Shown: in pieces, positions 10,476 through 19,318 of the stretch
How the letters are laid out: each line of letters starts with the position of its first letter
How positions within the stretch are numbered: the first letter of the stretch is position 1
Origin: Acetobacteraceae bacterium
GTDB lineage: Bacteria; Pseudomonadota; Alphaproteobacteria; Acetobacterales; Acetobacteraceae
Assembly: GCA_947371015.1 (NCBI GenBank)
Contig: CANBNK010000015.1
Span: 1-64,000, forward strand
Direction of reading: 5' to 3'
Length of the DNA stretch: 64,000 nt
The notes under the pieces: model-generated
Database searches by the model: none
Seen by the model: the letters and a program-made list of their open reading frames with translations, nothing else
What the model was told of the DNA's origin: nothing
Program-made: the position numbers and the translations under genes

Positions 10476-10497
10476 CGGTACCTCTTCATTTGCCCGG

Positions 10498-10538
10498 CCG
10501 ATTCACGCCTGCGGGCCATGCGGCCCTGCGGCGACCGG
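10498..10538. repeat. Dispersed intergenic palindromic repeat, copy 1
   Basis: Upstream of sppA. It shares 13 identical bases (CCGATTCACGCCT) with a hairpin at 14757 and 17 identical bases (10522-10538) with the hairpin at 22311-22339. GGGCC / GGCCC forms its inner stem. This looks like a REP-type intergenic element. Confidence 0.5.
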
Positions 10539-10609
10539 TCGGCTACAGAACTCTCCGCTCAGACTGAGTCAGTGTGAGCGGATTTCGTGCTGTAGCTTCA
10601 ATAGCTTGC

Positions 10610-10655
10610 AGAGCAATATCCGTTCTGATGATTCCATCGGAACGGATATTGCTCT
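10610..10655 (-). terminator. 21-bp near-perfect hairpin at the end of the M20 gene
   Basis: Arms 10610-10630 and 10635-10655 pair over 21 bases, with a single G-T wobble and a 4-base loop (ATTC). The right arm runs into the TAG stop of the minus-strand M20 gene. It is AT-richer than its surroundings. It resembles the hairpin at 54926-54968 in design: both have outer AGAGC arms. Confidence 0.7.
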
Positions 10656-11823
10656 ACCGCGGCAGTTCCTGCTCGACCAAGCGCGCAAAATAGCTGGCGC
10701 CCACCGGCAGCATGTCGTCGTTGAAGTCATACAGCGGGTGGTGCACCGGCACGCCACCCTTCTCCGGCCCGGCCTGGCCCATCATCACGAAGCAGCCGGG
10801 GCGGGCCAGCAGCAGGAAGGAAAAGTCCTCGCCACCCATGATCGGCGGCAGGTCGCGCTTCACCCCGGCCTCGCCCAGCACTTTCGCCGCTGCCATGGCG
10901 GCACGTTCAGTCTGCGCGCGGTGGTTGATGGTCGGCGGGTACAGCCGCTCATACCGCACCGTGGCCGTCGCGCCATGCGCGGCGGCGGTGCCCTCGGCCA
11001 CCTGGGCGATGAGCTTCTCCATCAGGTGGCGCGTCTCCGGCTGCAGCGTCCGCACTGTGCCGGAAAGCTCGGCCTCGGCCGGGATCACGTTGTTGGCGCT
11101 ACCGCTGTGGAACTGGCAGATGCTGAGCACCGCGCTGTCCACCGGGTCCACCCGCCGCGCCACCACCGCCTGCAACGCCACCAGCACATGCGCGCCGACC
11201 ATCACCGGATCGACAGCCAGGTGCGGCTTGGCCGCATGCCCGCCGAAGCCCTTGATGGTGATGAACACCCGGTCGGAGGCCGCCAGGATGGTGCCGTCCA
11301 CCACCGCCGCCTGGCCCAAGGGCAGGCTCGGGTCGTTGTGGATGCCGTACACTGCATCGCAGGGGAAGCGCTCGAACAGGCCTTCCTCCACCATCACCCG
11401 GCCGCCGCCACCGCCTTCCTCCGCCGGCTGGAAGATGAAGTTGACGGTGCCGGCGAAGTTGCGGGTTTCCGCCAGGTAGCGCGCCGCGCCCAGCAGCGTG
11501 GTGGTGTGGCCGTCATGGCCGCAGCCATGCATCTTGCCCGGGGTCTTGCTGGCATGGCCGAACTGGTTGGCCTCCTGCATCGGCAGCGCGTCCATGTCGG
11601 CCCGCAGGCCGATGCTGCCCGCGCCCGGCTGGCCCTTCAGCACGCCCACCAGGCCGGTGCCGGCGATGCCCCGATGCACCTCGATGCCCCATTCCGCCAG
11701 CCTGGCCGCCACGAAGTCGCTGGTGCGGTGCTCCTGGAAGCCAAGCTCCGGATGCTGGTGCAGGTCCTGCCGCCAGGCGGTCAGCTCCGGCGTGTATTCG
11801 GCGATGCGGTTGATGATCGGCAT
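10654..11823 (-). CDS. M20-family amidohydrolase (hippurate hydrolase / N-acyl amino acid deacylase type)
   Basis: A 389-residue metal-dependent amidase that hydrolyses N-acylated amino acids or similar amides in the cytoplasm. The metal-site motifs are visible: HGCGHDGH (Cys101, His103), FQPAEEGGGGG (Glu135-Glu136), GFGGHAAKPH in the lid domain and IMGGEDFSF near the C-terminus. The Cys in HGCGHDGH is characteristic of the hippurate hydrolase/IAA-amino acid hydrolase branch. ATG at 11823 fits MPIINRIAEYTPELTAWRQD; the longer frame upstream runs antisense to glpK and is not coding. The exact substrate is unknown. Confidence 0.92.
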   Translation of the reverse strand: MPIINRIAEYTPELTAWRQDLHQHPELGFQEHRTSDFVAARLAEWGIEVHRGIAGTGLVGVLKGQPGAGSIGLRADMDALPMQEANQFGHASKTPGKMHGCGHDGHTTTLLGAARYLAETRNFAGTVNFIFQPAEEGGGGGRVMVEEGLFERFPCDAVYGIHNDPSLPLGQAAVVDGTILAASDRVFITIKGFGGHAAKPHLAVDPVMVGAHVLVALQAVVARRVDPVDSAVLSICQFHSGSANNVIPAEAELSGTVRTLQPETRHLMEKLIAQVAEGTAAAHGATATVRYERLYPPTINHRAQTERAAMAAAKVLGEAGVKRDLPPIMGGEDFSFLLLARPGCFVMMGQAGPEKGGVPVHHPLYDFNDDMLPVGASYFARLVEQELPR

Positions 11824-11886
11824 GGGGTGGGCTCCGATGGGCGGGCGGAAGGTGGCATGGCTGGCGCTGCGATGTAAGCTGGCGGC

Positions 11887-13371
11887 ATGAACGTCCAAGG
11901 CAAGATGCTGCTGGCACTGGACCAGGGCACGACCTCCACCCGCGCGATCCGGTTCGACGCGGCCCTGGCGCCGCGCGCCACGGCACAGCGTGAGTTGGCC
12001 CAGCACTACCCCGCCCCCGGCTGGGTGGAGCACGAACCCGAGGACATTTTTCGGGATAGCCTGGCGGTGCTGCGGCACGCCATGGCCGGCTGCGCGCCCG
12101 CCGACATCGCCGGCATCGGCATCACCAACCAGCGGGAGACCGTGGTGCTGTGGGACCGCGCCAGCGGCCGCGCGCTGCACCGCGCCATCGTCTGGCAGGA
12201 CCGCCGCACCGCTGACGCTTGTTCCCAGCTGCGCACCGGCGGGCATGAGGCGATGGTCAACGCGAAGACCGGCCTGCTGCTGGACCCCTATTTCAGCGCC
12301 ACCAAGCTGGCCTGGTTGCTGGACAACATCGCCGGCGCCCGCGCCCAGGCCGAGCGTGGCGAGCTGGCCTTCGGCACGGTGGACTGCTTCCTGCTGTGGC
12401 GGCTGACCGGCGGCGCGGTGCATGCCACCGACGCCACCAATGCCGCGCGCACCATGCTGTTCAACATTGTGCAGGGTGACTGGGACGACGGCCTGCTGCG
12501 CCTGTTCAACATTCCGCGCGCGTTGCTGCCGGAGGTACGCGACTGCGCCGCCGATTTCGGCGAAACCACGCTGCTGGGCGGGCGCATCGCCATCCGCGGC
12601 ATGGCCGGGGACCAGCACGCGGCCACGCTGGGCCAGGCCTGCTTCGCGCCGGGCATGCTGAAATCCACCTACGGCACCGGGTGCTTTTGCTTGTTGAACA
12701 CCGGGGCTGAACCGGTGTTCTCGCAGAACCGGCTGCTGACCACGCTGGCCTGGCAACTCGGCGGCCGCCGGACCTATGCGCTGGAAGGCGCCATCTTCGT
12801 CGCTGGCGCCGCGGTGCAGTGGCTGCGAGACGGCCTCGGCATCATCGCCACGGCCAGCGAGGCTGGCGACCTGGCCGCCCAGGCCGACCCGGCACAGAGC
12901 GTCTACCTGGTGCCCGGCTTCGTCGGCCTGGGCGCGCCCTGGTGGGACGCGGAGGCACGCGGCGCCATCTTCGGCCTGACTCGCAATGCCGGCCGCGCCG
13001 AACTGGCCCGCGCCGCGCTGGAAGCCGTGGCCTATCAAACCAAGGACCTGCTGGACGCCATGCGCGCGGATTGGCCCGGCATGGGGGAGACCGTGCTGCG
13101 CGTGGATGGCGGCATGACCGCCAGCGACTTCACCATGCAATTCCTGGCGGACCTGCTGGGCGCCCCGGTCGATCGGCCGACGGTCATGGAGACGACCGCC
13201 CTCGGCGCCGCCTACCTGGCGGGCATGCAGGCCGGGCTGCTGCCTGGCCCCGAACAAGCGGCAACACACTGGCGGCTGGACCGCCGCTTCCAACCGCAGA
13301 TGGCGCGCGAAGACGCCCAACGCAAACACGCCGGCTGGCGCGACGCCGTGCAAAGGACCCTGACGCGATGA
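11887..13371 (+). CDS. glpK: Glycerol kinase
   Basis: Phosphorylates glycerol to sn-glycerol-3-phosphate. The 494-residue product has the FGGY-kinase phosphate loop [37 protein letters not shown], and the C-terminal [12 protein letters not shown] and [13 protein letters not shown] motifs. Length matches the family. It heads an operon: its stop overlaps the start of the AtuA-like gene (ATGA). No glpF, glpD or glpR is adjacent, so its partner here is unusual. It diverges from the M20 gene across 63 bases. Confidence 0.95.
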   Translation: MNVQGKMLLALDQGTTSTRAIRFDAALAPRATAQRELAQHYPAPGWVEHEPEDIFRDSLAVLRHAMAGCAPADIAGIGITNQRETVVLWDRASGRALHRAIVWQDRRTADACSQLRTGGHEAMVNAKTGLLLDPYFSATKLAWLLDNIAGARAQAERGELAFGTVDCFLLWRLTGGAVHATDATNAARTMLFNIVQGDWDDGLLRLFNIPRALLPEVRDCAADFGETTLLGGRIAIRGMAGDQHAATLGQACFAPGMLKSTYGTGCFCLLNTGAEPVFSQNRLLTTLAWQLGGRRTYALEGAIFVAGAAVQWLRDGLGIIATASEAGDLAAQADPAQSVYLVPGFVGLGAPWWDAEARGAIFGLTRNAGRAELARAALEAVAYQTKDLLDAMRADWPGMGETVLRVDGGMTASDFTMQFLADLLGAPVDRPTVMETTALGAAYLAGMQAGLLPGPEQAATHWRLDRRFQPQMAREDAQRKHAGWRDAVQRTLTR

Positions 13372-14750
13372 GTGACGTTTTCCTGGTCGGCAATGGCGCC
13401 GGCTTTTCCGGCGACCGGGTGGACGCGCCCATCCCGGTGGTGCGAACCCTGATCCAGCGCGGCCTGCCCGCCGCCCTGTTCTTCGAGGTATTGGGCGAGC
13501 GCACCGTCGCCCTGGCCCAGCTGGAACGCCGCGCCAACCCGGAAGCCGGCTACGAGCCCATGCTGGAACGCCTGCTAGCCCCGGTGCTGGCCGATTGCTT
13601 CCACCACCGCATCCCCATCCTGGGCAATTTCGGCGCGGCCAACCCGCCGGCCGCGGCGCGCTGCATCGCCCGGCTGGCGCTGCGCCTGGGCCTGCCGAAC
13701 CTGCGCATTGCCGTGGTGGCGGGTGACGACGTCATGGGCAGCATCGCGCTGGACCAGCTGCCGGTGCATGAGGCCGATGGCAGCATCGATATCAGCAGCG
13801 CCCGCCTGATCGCCGCCAACGCCTATATCGGTGCCGAACCGCTGGTAGCCGCGCTGAAGGCCGGCGCCGATGTGGTGGTGGCCGGCCGCACCAGCGACCC
13901 GGCCCTGGCCATCGCCCCGCTGGTAGCCCATTTCGGCTGGAGCCTGGATGACTGGCAGAAGCTGGCGGTGGGCGCCGCCGCCGGCCACTTGCTGGAATGC
14001 GGCAGCCAGGTAACCGGCGGCGTGTTCTGGGACCCCGGCCGCAAGGACATTCCGGACCCCGCCAATATCGGCTTCCCCATCGCCGAGGTGACGCGCGACG
14101 GCGGCCTCATCATCACCAAGGCGGCGGATACCGGCGGCCTGGTGGACCTGCGCACCATCAAGGAACAGCTGCTGTACGAGCTGCACGACCCGGCGCACTA
14201 CATCACGCCCGACGTGGTGCTGGATATTTCTGGCTGTCACATTGAACAGGTCGGCAAGGACCGCGTCGCGATCCACGGCCTGAAGGGCGAGCCGGCGCCG
14301 GAATCGCTGAAGGTGACCGCCAGCTTCGAAGGCTCCTGGCTAGGCGAGGGCGAGGTTTCCGTCGCCGGCCCCAACGCCCTGGCACGCGCCAAGGCCACCG
14401 CCGATGTGCTGCTGCAACGCCTGAAGCTGCGCGGCTTGCCGGTGCGCGCCCGGGTGGACCTGATCGGCGTGGCCAGCGTGCACGACAGCGACGACGGCGC
14501 GCTGTGGCGGGCGTATGAAGGCCCCGAGCCACCCGACATCCGCATCCGCCTGGCTGCCGAGGGCGCCACGCGCGACGACGTGGACCAGGCCGCGCGTGAG
14601 GTTCTGGCGCTGCTGTGCTGCGGCACCGCCGGCACTGGCGGCGCGCGCTGGCGCGTCACCCCGCGCATCCTCACCCGCAGCTACCTGGTGCTGCGCGACC
14701 GCGTGCCCACCAGCATCACCAGCCGCACGGCACAGGAGATCGCGGCATGA
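13368..14750 (+). CDS. Acyclic terpene utilization AtuA-like protein (DUF1446)
   Basis: A 460-residue cytoplasmic protein of the AtuA family, which in Pseudomonas is needed for growth on citronellol and geraniol; the reaction is unsettled. Family marks include [62 protein letters not shown], and [26 protein letters not shown] chose ATG at 13368, overlapping the glpK stop, over an upstream extension that only shadows glpK. The C-terminal domain found in longer AtuA proteins is encoded by the next gene. No terpene-specific enzymes lie nearby, so the substrate is open. Confidence 0.85.
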   Translation: MSDVFLVGNGAGFSGDRVDAPIPVVRTLIQRGLPAALFFEVLGERTVALAQLERRANPEAGYEPMLERLLAPVLADCFHHRIPILGNFGAANPPAAARCIARLALRLGLPNLRIAVVAGDDVMGSIALDQLPVHEADGSIDISSARLIAANAYIGAEPLVAALKAGADVVVAGRTSDPALAIAPLVAHFGWSLDDWQKLAVGAAAGHLLECGSQVTGGVFWDPGRKDIPDPANIGFPIAEVTRDGGLIITKAADTGGLVDLRTIKEQLLYELHDPAHYITPDVVLDISGCHIEQVGKDRVAIHGLKGEPAPESLKVTASFEGSWLGEGEVSVAGPNALARAKATADVLLQRLKLRGLPVRARVDLIGVASVHDSDDGALWRAYEGPEPPDIRIRLAAEGATRDDVDQAAREVLALLCCGTAGTGGARWRVTPRILTRSYLVLRDRVPTSITSRTAQEIAA

Positions 14751-14756
14751 AGCCCA

Positions 14757-14794
14757 CCGATTCACGCCTCCGGGCAAAGCCCTCCAGCGATCGG
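14757..14794. repeat. Dispersed intergenic palindromic repeat, copy 2
   Basis: Lies in the 52-base gap between the two AtuA genes. CCGAT / ATCGG form an outer stem and GGGC / GCCC an inner stem around AAA. It shares CCGATTCACGCCT with the element at 10498. Being inside an operon, it may affect mRNA stability or relative expression. Confidence 0.45.
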
Positions 14795-14802
14795 GGGGCA
14801 GC

Positions 14803-15144
14803 ATGAGCGACCTCGTCGAACTCCCGCTGTATGACCTGGCCCACAGCCGCGCCGGGGACAAAGGCAACCGCGCCAACCTCTCCCTCATCCCCTACAAGCC
14901 GGAGCTCTACCCGATCCTGGCCGAGCAGGTGACGGAGGCGCGGGTGCTCGCGCTGTTCGCGCATCGCGGCGCCACACGCTGCCGGCGCTACGACCTGCCG
15001 CTGCTGCACGCCTTCAACTTCGTCGTCGATGACGTGCTGGAAGGCGGCGTCAACGCCAGCCTTAACCTGGACGGCCACGGCAAGACGCAAAGTTTTCGAC
15101 TATTGGCGATGACGGTGCAGGTGCCGCGCCACCTGGTGCCCTGA
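14803..15144 (+). CDS. AtuA-related C-terminal domain protein
   Basis: A 113-residue protein corresponding to the separate C-terminal domain of long AtuA proteins. It has LYDLAHSRAGDKGNRANLSLI and a conserved tail LHAFNFVVDDVLEGGVNASLNLDGHGK. It follows the AtuA-like gene and is preceded by a strong ribosome site (GGGGGG). The pairing suggests the two products work as one enzyme or complex. The function is unknown. Confidence 0.8.
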   Translation: MSDLVELPLYDLAHSRAGDKGNRANLSLIPYKPELYPILAEQVTEARVLALFAHRGATRCRRYDLPLLHAFNFVVDDVLEGGVNASLNLDGHGKTQSFRLLAMTVQVPRHLVP

Positions 15145-15178
15145 ACCCCACGACGCACGGCGCGTTGCCGCTGGCATC

Positions 15179-16399
15179 ATGGTCTATTTCATGTTCGCCA
15201 CCGGTATCGAGAACAGCAACCCGACCATCGCCGGTGGCGTCCGGCGGGACGAGTTGGCCGAATGCGGCCACTACGAACGCTGGCGCGAGGATTTCGCCCT
15301 GGTGCAGGAAGTCGGCTGCAACTTCCTGCGCTATGGCCCGCCGCTGTACCGCGCGTGGCTCGGTCCTGGCCGCCACGACTGGGAGTTCACTGACCAGGCC
15401 ATGGCGGAGCTGCTGCGGCTGAACATCACGCCGATCGTGGACCTCTGCCATTTTGGCCTGCCGGATTGGCTGGGCGACTTCCAGAATCCGGACTTCCCAG
15501 CACTGTTCGCCGACTATGCGCGCGCCTTTGCCCAGCGCTTCCCCTGGGTGCAGCTCTACACGCCGGTGAACGAGATGTACGTCACCGCGCTGTTCTCCGG
15601 CCGCTATGGCTGGTGGAACGAGATGCTGCGCAGCGACCGCGGCTTCGTCACCGCCTTGAAGCATGTGGTGAAGGCCAATGTGCTGGCAATGGAGGCGATC
15701 CTCGACATTCGCCCCGACGCGATCTTCATCCAGAGCGAATCGTCGGAGTATTTCCACGCCGACAGCCCCGCAGCCATCGGCCCGGCCGAGCGGATGAACG
15801 CCGAGCGCTTCCTCTCGCTTGACCTCAACTACGGCCGCCGGCTTGGCTCCGACATGTATGAATACCTGCTGGGCAACGGCATGACGCGGGCGGAATACCA
15901 GTTCTTCCTCGACCATCGGCTGAAGCGATGGTGCATCATGGGCAACGACTACTACGTCACCAATGAGCACCTGGTGGCGCCGGATGGCGGCACCAGGCCG
16001 TCGGGCGAAATCTACGGCTACGCCACCATCACCAGGCAATACTACGACCGCTACCGCCTGCCGGTGATGCACACCGAGACCAACCTCAACGAAGGCGCGA
16101 CCGGCCTGGAGCCCTGCCAGTGGCTGTGGAAACAATGGGCCAACGTGCTGCGGGTACGGAACGACGGCGTGCCGATGGTCGGCTTCACCTGGTACAGCCT
16201 GGTGGACCAGGTGGACTGGGACACCGCGCTGCGCGAGCAGAACAACCGCGCCAACCCGCTCGGCCTCTATGACCTCAACCGCAAACCGCGGGAGGTTGGC
16301 CGCGCCTATCGCAAGCTGATCGCGGATTGGCGCGACGTGCTGCCGGCGCAGAGCCTCTGCCTGCAGGTGCCGGTCCAACCCCTGCCTGGAGCAAGCTGA
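15179..16399 (+). CDS. GH1-like beta-glycosidase
   Basis: A 406-residue TIM-barrel glycosidase, distantly like family GH1. The acid/base motif is TPVNEMY (Glu132, where GH1 usually has NEP). The nucleophile motif is VMHTETN (Glu300, where GH1 has TENG). FTWYSLVDQVDWDTAL and GLYDLNRKPR match the C-terminal GH1 pattern. No signal peptide, so it acts in the cytoplasm. It starts 34 bases after the AtuA-related gene (ATG 15179, or 15191 four codons on) and overlaps the next SDR gene. The substrate may be an imported glycoside. Confidence 0.8.
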   Translation: MVYFMFATGIENSNPTIAGGVRRDELAECGHYERWREDFALVQEVGCNFLRYGPPLYRAWLGPGRHDWEFTDQAMAELLRLNITPIVDLCHFGLPDWLGDFQNPDFPALFADYARAFAQRFPWVQLYTPVNEMYVTALFSGRYGWWNEMLRSDRGFVTALKHVVKANVLAMEAILDIRPDAIFIQSESSEYFHADSPAAIGPAERMNAERFLSLDLNYGRRLGSDMYEYLLGNGMTRAEYQFFLDHRLKRWCIMGNDYYVTNEHLVAPDGGTRPSGEIYGYATITRQYYDRYRLPVMHTETNLNEGATGLEPCQWLWKQWANVLRVRNDGVPMVGFTWYSLVDQVDWDTALREQNNRANPLGLYDLNRKPREVGRAYRKLIADWRDVLPAQSLCLQVPVQPLPGAS

Positions 16400-17082
16400 T
16401 GCGGCGTTTCACCGGCAAGGTCGTGGTTGTCACTGGCGGTTCCGGCGGCATCGGTGCCGCCACCATGCAGCGCTTCAAGGATGAAGGCGCCATCGCCATC
16501 TCGGCGGAACGCCACGGCGACCCACCCTGCGATGTCAGCGAGGAGGCGCAGGTGGAACGCTTCATCGCCGCGGTGCTGGCCCGGCACGGCCGGCTGGACG
16601 TGGTGGTCAACAATGCCGGGCTGATGCTGTTCAAACCGCTGCCCGACTATACCGGTGCCGACTGGGCGCAGGTGCTGGGCGTGGATTTGATGGGCGCGGT
16701 CCACTTCACCCGCCAGGCCTTCCTGCACATGGGTCCGGGCGGTGCCATCGTGAACATCGCCAGCGTGCACGCGCAGATGACCACGCCGCTGGTGGCGCCC
16801 TATGCCGCGGCCAAGGCGGCGCTGCTGTCGCTGACCCGGTCCGCGGCCATCGAGGGCAAGGCGCAGGGCATCCGCGCCAATGCGGTGCTGCCGGGCGCGG
16901 TGGAAACGCCGATGCTGCGCGAGAATCCCAACATCAAGTCCGGCGCCGAGGCGCTGAATGAGGCCGATATCGGCCAGCCCGCCGACATCGCCGCCGCCAT
17001 CGCCTTCCTGGCCAGCGACGACGCGCGCTTCGTCACCGGGGCCTGCCTGGCGGTGGATGGCGGCCGGCTGGCGCAGCTCTGA
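16399..17082 (+). CDS. Short-chain dehydrogenase/reductase
   Basis: A 227-residue NAD(P)-dependent oxidoreductase. The Rossmann motif TGGSGGIG lies at 12-19 and NNAG at 71-74. The catalytic residues are Ser122, Tyr135 and Lys139 (YAAAK). The C-terminus (FVTGACLAVDGG) is classic for the family. The cofactor region contains ISAERHGDPPCDVS. ATG at 16399 overlaps the stop of the GH1-like gene, so the two are coupled; it may act on the sugar or aglycone released there. It converges on shc with a 34-base gap. Confidence 0.9.
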   Translation: MRRFTGKVVVVTGGSGGIGAATMQRFKDEGAIAISAERHGDPPCDVSEEAQVERFIAAVLARHGRLDVVVNNAGLMLFKPLPDYTGADWAQVLGVDLMGAVHFTRQAFLHMGPGGAIVNIASVHAQMTTPLVAPYAAAKAALLSLTRSAAIEGKAQGIRANAVLPGAVETPMLRENPNIKSGAEALNEADIGQPADIAAAIAFLASDDARFVTGACLAVDGGRLAQL

Positions 17083-17116
17083 CCCGGCTCTCCGGCGCAG
17101 ATAGCGTCCGGCCGCG

Positions 17117-19183
17117 CTACAGCCCGAAGGCGACTTCCCGCGTGTTGCTGCGGCGCAGGTTGCGCAGCCGCGCCAGCGCCCAGAGCGGAAAGATCCGCGC
17201 ATAGCCGTGGTAGCGCAGGTAGAACACGCGGGGGAAGCCGGTGCCGGTATAGTCTTCCTCGGGCCAGCCGCCGTCCTTGGCCTGGTGCGCCACCAGCCAG
17301 GCGGCGCCACGCTCCACCGCGGGGTCATCGGCCTGGCCGGCAGCCATCAGCGCCAGCAGCGCCCAGGCGGTCTGGCTGGCGGTTGAGAGGCCCATCTGCA
17401 CGTCCGCATCCGGCGCGGTGCCGCCGCGGCGGGGATAGGTGAAGCCATCCTCGCCCCAGCCGCCATCGGCATTCTGCACCCGCTTCATATAGGCCGCGCC
17501 GCGCGCCATGGCCGGGTGTTCCGGCTTCAGCCCGGCGGCGTTCAGCGCGGTCAGCGCGGACCAGGTGCCATAGACGTAGTTGACGCCCCAGCGGCCATAC
17601 CAGCTGCCATCGGTCTCCTGCTCGTCCAGCAGGTAGCTCACCGCCTGCTTCACCGCCGGGTCGTCCTGGCCATGGCCCAGCTGCGCCAGCATGGCCAGGC
17701 AGCGGCCGGAGACATCGGCGGTGGGCGGGTCCAGCAGCGCGCCGTGGTCGGCGAAGGGGATGCTGTTCAGGTAGTGGTAGCTGTTGTCGGCGTCGAAGGC
17801 GCCCCAGCCGCCGCCCTTGGACTGCATGCCGACCACCCACTTGGTCGCCAGGTCCACCGAAGCCTCGGCTGCCGGGGTGTCCCAGCCGGCCTGCTTGCGG
17901 GCGCGGTCCATGGCCAGCACCACCACGGCGGTGTCGTCCACGTCCGGGTAGTGGTCGTTCCAATACTGGAAGGCCCAGCCGCCCGGGGCGACGTTGGGGC
18001 GGGCCCAGGCCCAATCCCCCTTCACCTCGGTGATCTGGCGGCCGAGCAGCCAGTCCAGCCCCTGGCGCACCTTGGCCTCGGCCTGCTCGCCGCCGGCTTC
18101 CAACAGCGCGTGGCTCGCCAGCGCCGTGTCCCACACCGGGGACAGGCAGGGCTGCACATAGGTTTCGCCGGCAGTTTCGCCTGGGGCCTCTACATCCACC
18201 CGGTCCACCACCAGCTTTTCCACGCTGGCCCAGGCGGTCAGCAGGCGCTGGTCGTCGGCCGGTACGCCCAGGCAGTGGTACATCCAGATGGCGTTGGCCA
18301 TGGCCGGGTAGATGCCGCCCAGCCCGTCCTCGCCGTTTAGCCGCTCGGTCACGAAGCGTTCGGCCCACATCTCCGCCCGGCGCCGCGCGGTGCGCGGGAA
18401 CAGGTGAGTGATGCGCTGCAAACCCTTGTCCAGAACGGCGAACAGCGTCTTCCACGGCTCGGCGGCGTGGGCACCGGCGGGCCAGTCCTTGACCTCGTTC
18501 GGGTGGGTGCGGAACAGCTCGTCCAGCGTCACGCCAATCGGCGCCAGTGGCAGCGGCCGGCGCGCCATCACCACGGTCAGCGGCACCAGCACGGTGCGCG
18601 CCCAATAGCTGACCTTGGAGAGATGGAACGGGAACCAGCGCGGCAGCAGGCACAGCTCCGGCGGCATCACCGGCACGGCGTGCCACGGCACCTGGCCGAA
18701 CAGCGCCAGGGTCGCGCGGGTGAAGACGTTGGATTTCTCGGCGCCGCCGGCGGCAAGGATCGCCTCCTTCGCCCGCAGCATGTGCGGCGCCTCCGGCTGG
18801 TCGCCGATCAGCCGCAGGCAGAAATACGCCTTCACCGAACAGGAGATGTCGATCGGGCCGAGATGGAACAGCGGCCAGCCGCCACCGGCATTCGGCGCCT
18901 CCAGCGCCTGCAGCCGGCGCAGGTAGCGGCCGATGCGGGCCTCGCGCTCCGGTTCGGTCTGGCCGAAGAACCGCTTCAGCATGACGAATTCGGACGGGAT
19001 CGTGGCGTCGGCCTCAAGCTCGAACACCCAGTGGCCATCCGGGCGCTGGTGGCTCAACAGATGCGCCGTCGCCTGGTCCACCGCCGCGTCCAGCACGCCC
19101 TCGGCCAGTTCGGCGCCGGGGCTGAGGCTGGTGGTACCGGCAGGGCGCAAGGCCAGCGAAGCGAGGTCGGGCATCGTCGACAA
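17117..19183 (-). CDS. shc: Squalene-hopene cyclase
   Basis: Cyclises squalene to hopene/diplopterol, the committed step of hopanoid synthesis, bound to the inner membrane. The 688-residue protein has the protonating motif DVDDTA (Asp414, Asp416, Asp417) and many QW motifs (for example QETDGSWYGRWG, QNADGGWGED, QAKDGGWPEEDYTGTGFPRVFYLRYHGY). Length is slightly above the usual 630-660. It lies 135 bases downstream of hpnB on the same strand. No squalene synthase genes (hpnCDE) are present here, so squalene must come from genes elsewhere. Confidence 0.97.
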   Translation of the reverse strand: MSTMPDLASLALRPAGTTSLSPGAELAEGVLDAAVDQATAHLLSHQRPDGHWVFELEADATIPSEFVMLKRFFGQTEPEREARIGRYLRRLQALEAPNAGGGWPLFHLGPIDISCSVKAYFCLRLIGDQPEAPHMLRAKEAILAAGGAEKSNVFTRATLALFGQVPWHAVPVMPPELCLLPRWFPFHLSKVSYWARTVLVPLTVVMARRPLPLAPIGVTLDELFRTHPNEVKDWPAGAHAAEPWKTLFAVLDKGLQRITHLFPRTARRRAEMWAERFVTERLNGEDGLGGIYPAMANAIWMYHCLGVPADDQRLLTAWASVEKLVVDRVDVEAPGETAGETYVQPCLSPVWDTALASHALLEAGGEQAEAKVRQGLDWLLGRQITEVKGDWAWARPNVAPGGWAFQYWNDHYPDVDDTAVVVLAMDRARKQAGWDTPAAEASVDLATKWVVGMQSKGGGWGAFDADNSYHYLNSIPFADHGALLDPPTADVSGRCLAMLAQLGHGQDDPAVKQAVSYLLDEQETDGSWYGRWGVNYVYGTWSALTALNAAGLKPEHPAMARGAAYMKRVQNADGGWGEDGFTYPRRGGTAPDADVQMGLSTASQTAWALLALMAAGQADDPAVERGAAWLVAHQAKDGGWPEEDYTGTGFPRVFYLRYHGYARIFPLWALARLRNLRRSNTREVAFGL

Positions 19184-19318
19184 GGCTGAGGCTTCCTCTG
19201 AGACCTTCCGCCCCAGGAGCCCTGGACACGGCGGTTCGATCTCTCCAAGACCGGTGGATTAAGACCTTCTGGTCCGGTTGCGAAGGCGTGTGTGACAAAA
19301 TGGCAGCGGTTTAATGCC

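Noticed and set aside
11824-13353. Extension of the M20 gene to an 899-residue protein
   Set aside because: The extra part runs antisense through glpK, while ATG 11823 gives the normal family start.
19184-19318. Riboswitch or small RNA between hpnB and shc
   Set aside because: Only a weak ACCGG / CCGGT pairing is seen and no known riboswitch pattern; it is probably just a spacer or promoter.
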